DNA of 5,092 nucleotides from an uncultured Ardenticatenia bacterium (GTDB lineage: Bacteria; Chloroflexota; Anaerolineae; Promineifilales; Promineifilaceae): assembly GCA_937858165.1 (NCBI GenBank), contig CALLZA010000428.1:1-5092 (forward strand), read 5' to 3'. The notes below the pieces were generated by a model. The model was given only the letters and a program-made list of their open reading frames with translations, had not been told where the DNA came from and searched no databases. Each line of letters opens with the position of its first letter. Position 1 is the first letter of the stretch. Positions 5,004-5,092 of the stretch are shown piece by piece. A program made the position numbers and the translations under genes.

Positions 5004-5092
5004 CAATCTCCAGTCTGCACACTCCTACGTACATCAATCTCTCTCAGTTCCTATGTATCACAAGACAGACTAAGTGCGTCACGAGACCGACA
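5004..5092. other. Non-biological flank outside the right adapter
   Basis: This sequence lies beyond adapter and poly-A, is AT-richer than the insert, and has no recognisable coding or structural content. It is probably noise called past the end of the library fragment. Confidence 0.85.

Overview
This window looks like an assembled metagenomic or draft-genome contig of GC-rich bacterial DNA, not a finished chromosome piece. Both ends carry untrimmed Illumina/Nextera adapter (111-176 and, as its exact reverse complement, 4927-4992). Each adapter is followed outward by a homopolymer and meaningless AT-richer sequence. Biological sequence is therefore confined to about 177-4926, and its outer genes are cut off.

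Region by region: 178-603 (+) is the C-terminal third of a cytochrome P450. It converges on a minus-strand cluster that reads right to left as dnaX (3'-terminal part, 3314-4147), ybaB/ebfC (2819-3193), recR (2207-2815) and a class V aminotransferase/cysteine desulfurase-like gene (685-2088). dnaX-ybaB-recR is a widely conserved bacterial gene order linking the clamp-loader subunit, a nucleoid-associated protein and a recombinational repair protein. The two larger gaps in this cluster (118 and 120 bp) are each almost filled by a copy of one inverted-repeat element, with GCAAAGGCGCAAAG-type arms (2112-2201 and 3217-3304). A different short repeat (ACGAGTGACGAGTGA type) lies in frame inside the dnaX linker. 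The gene content, the style of the P450 and DnaX sequences, and repeats of this kind suggest Chloroflexota. That is an inference from memory, not from a search.

Right of about 4148 the sequence changes to a plus-strand internal fragment of coaBC (4172-4714), encoding the CoaC clamp and much of the CoaB half. dnaX and coaBC are both missing their 5' parts and abut head to head across about 24 bp of G/C-only-like sequence. This looks like an assembly chimera of two genomes rather than a real locus. The coaBC homology itself collapses at about 4714. The remaining 212 bp up to the adapter hold only palindromes and G-runs, which suggests a second misjoin or poor consensus.

I see no CRISPR, tRNA, rRNA, transposase or defence system, and no convincing new biological system. 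The most useful observations are the contig artefacts, the paired repeat insertions in the operon, and the repeat-derived DnaX linker.
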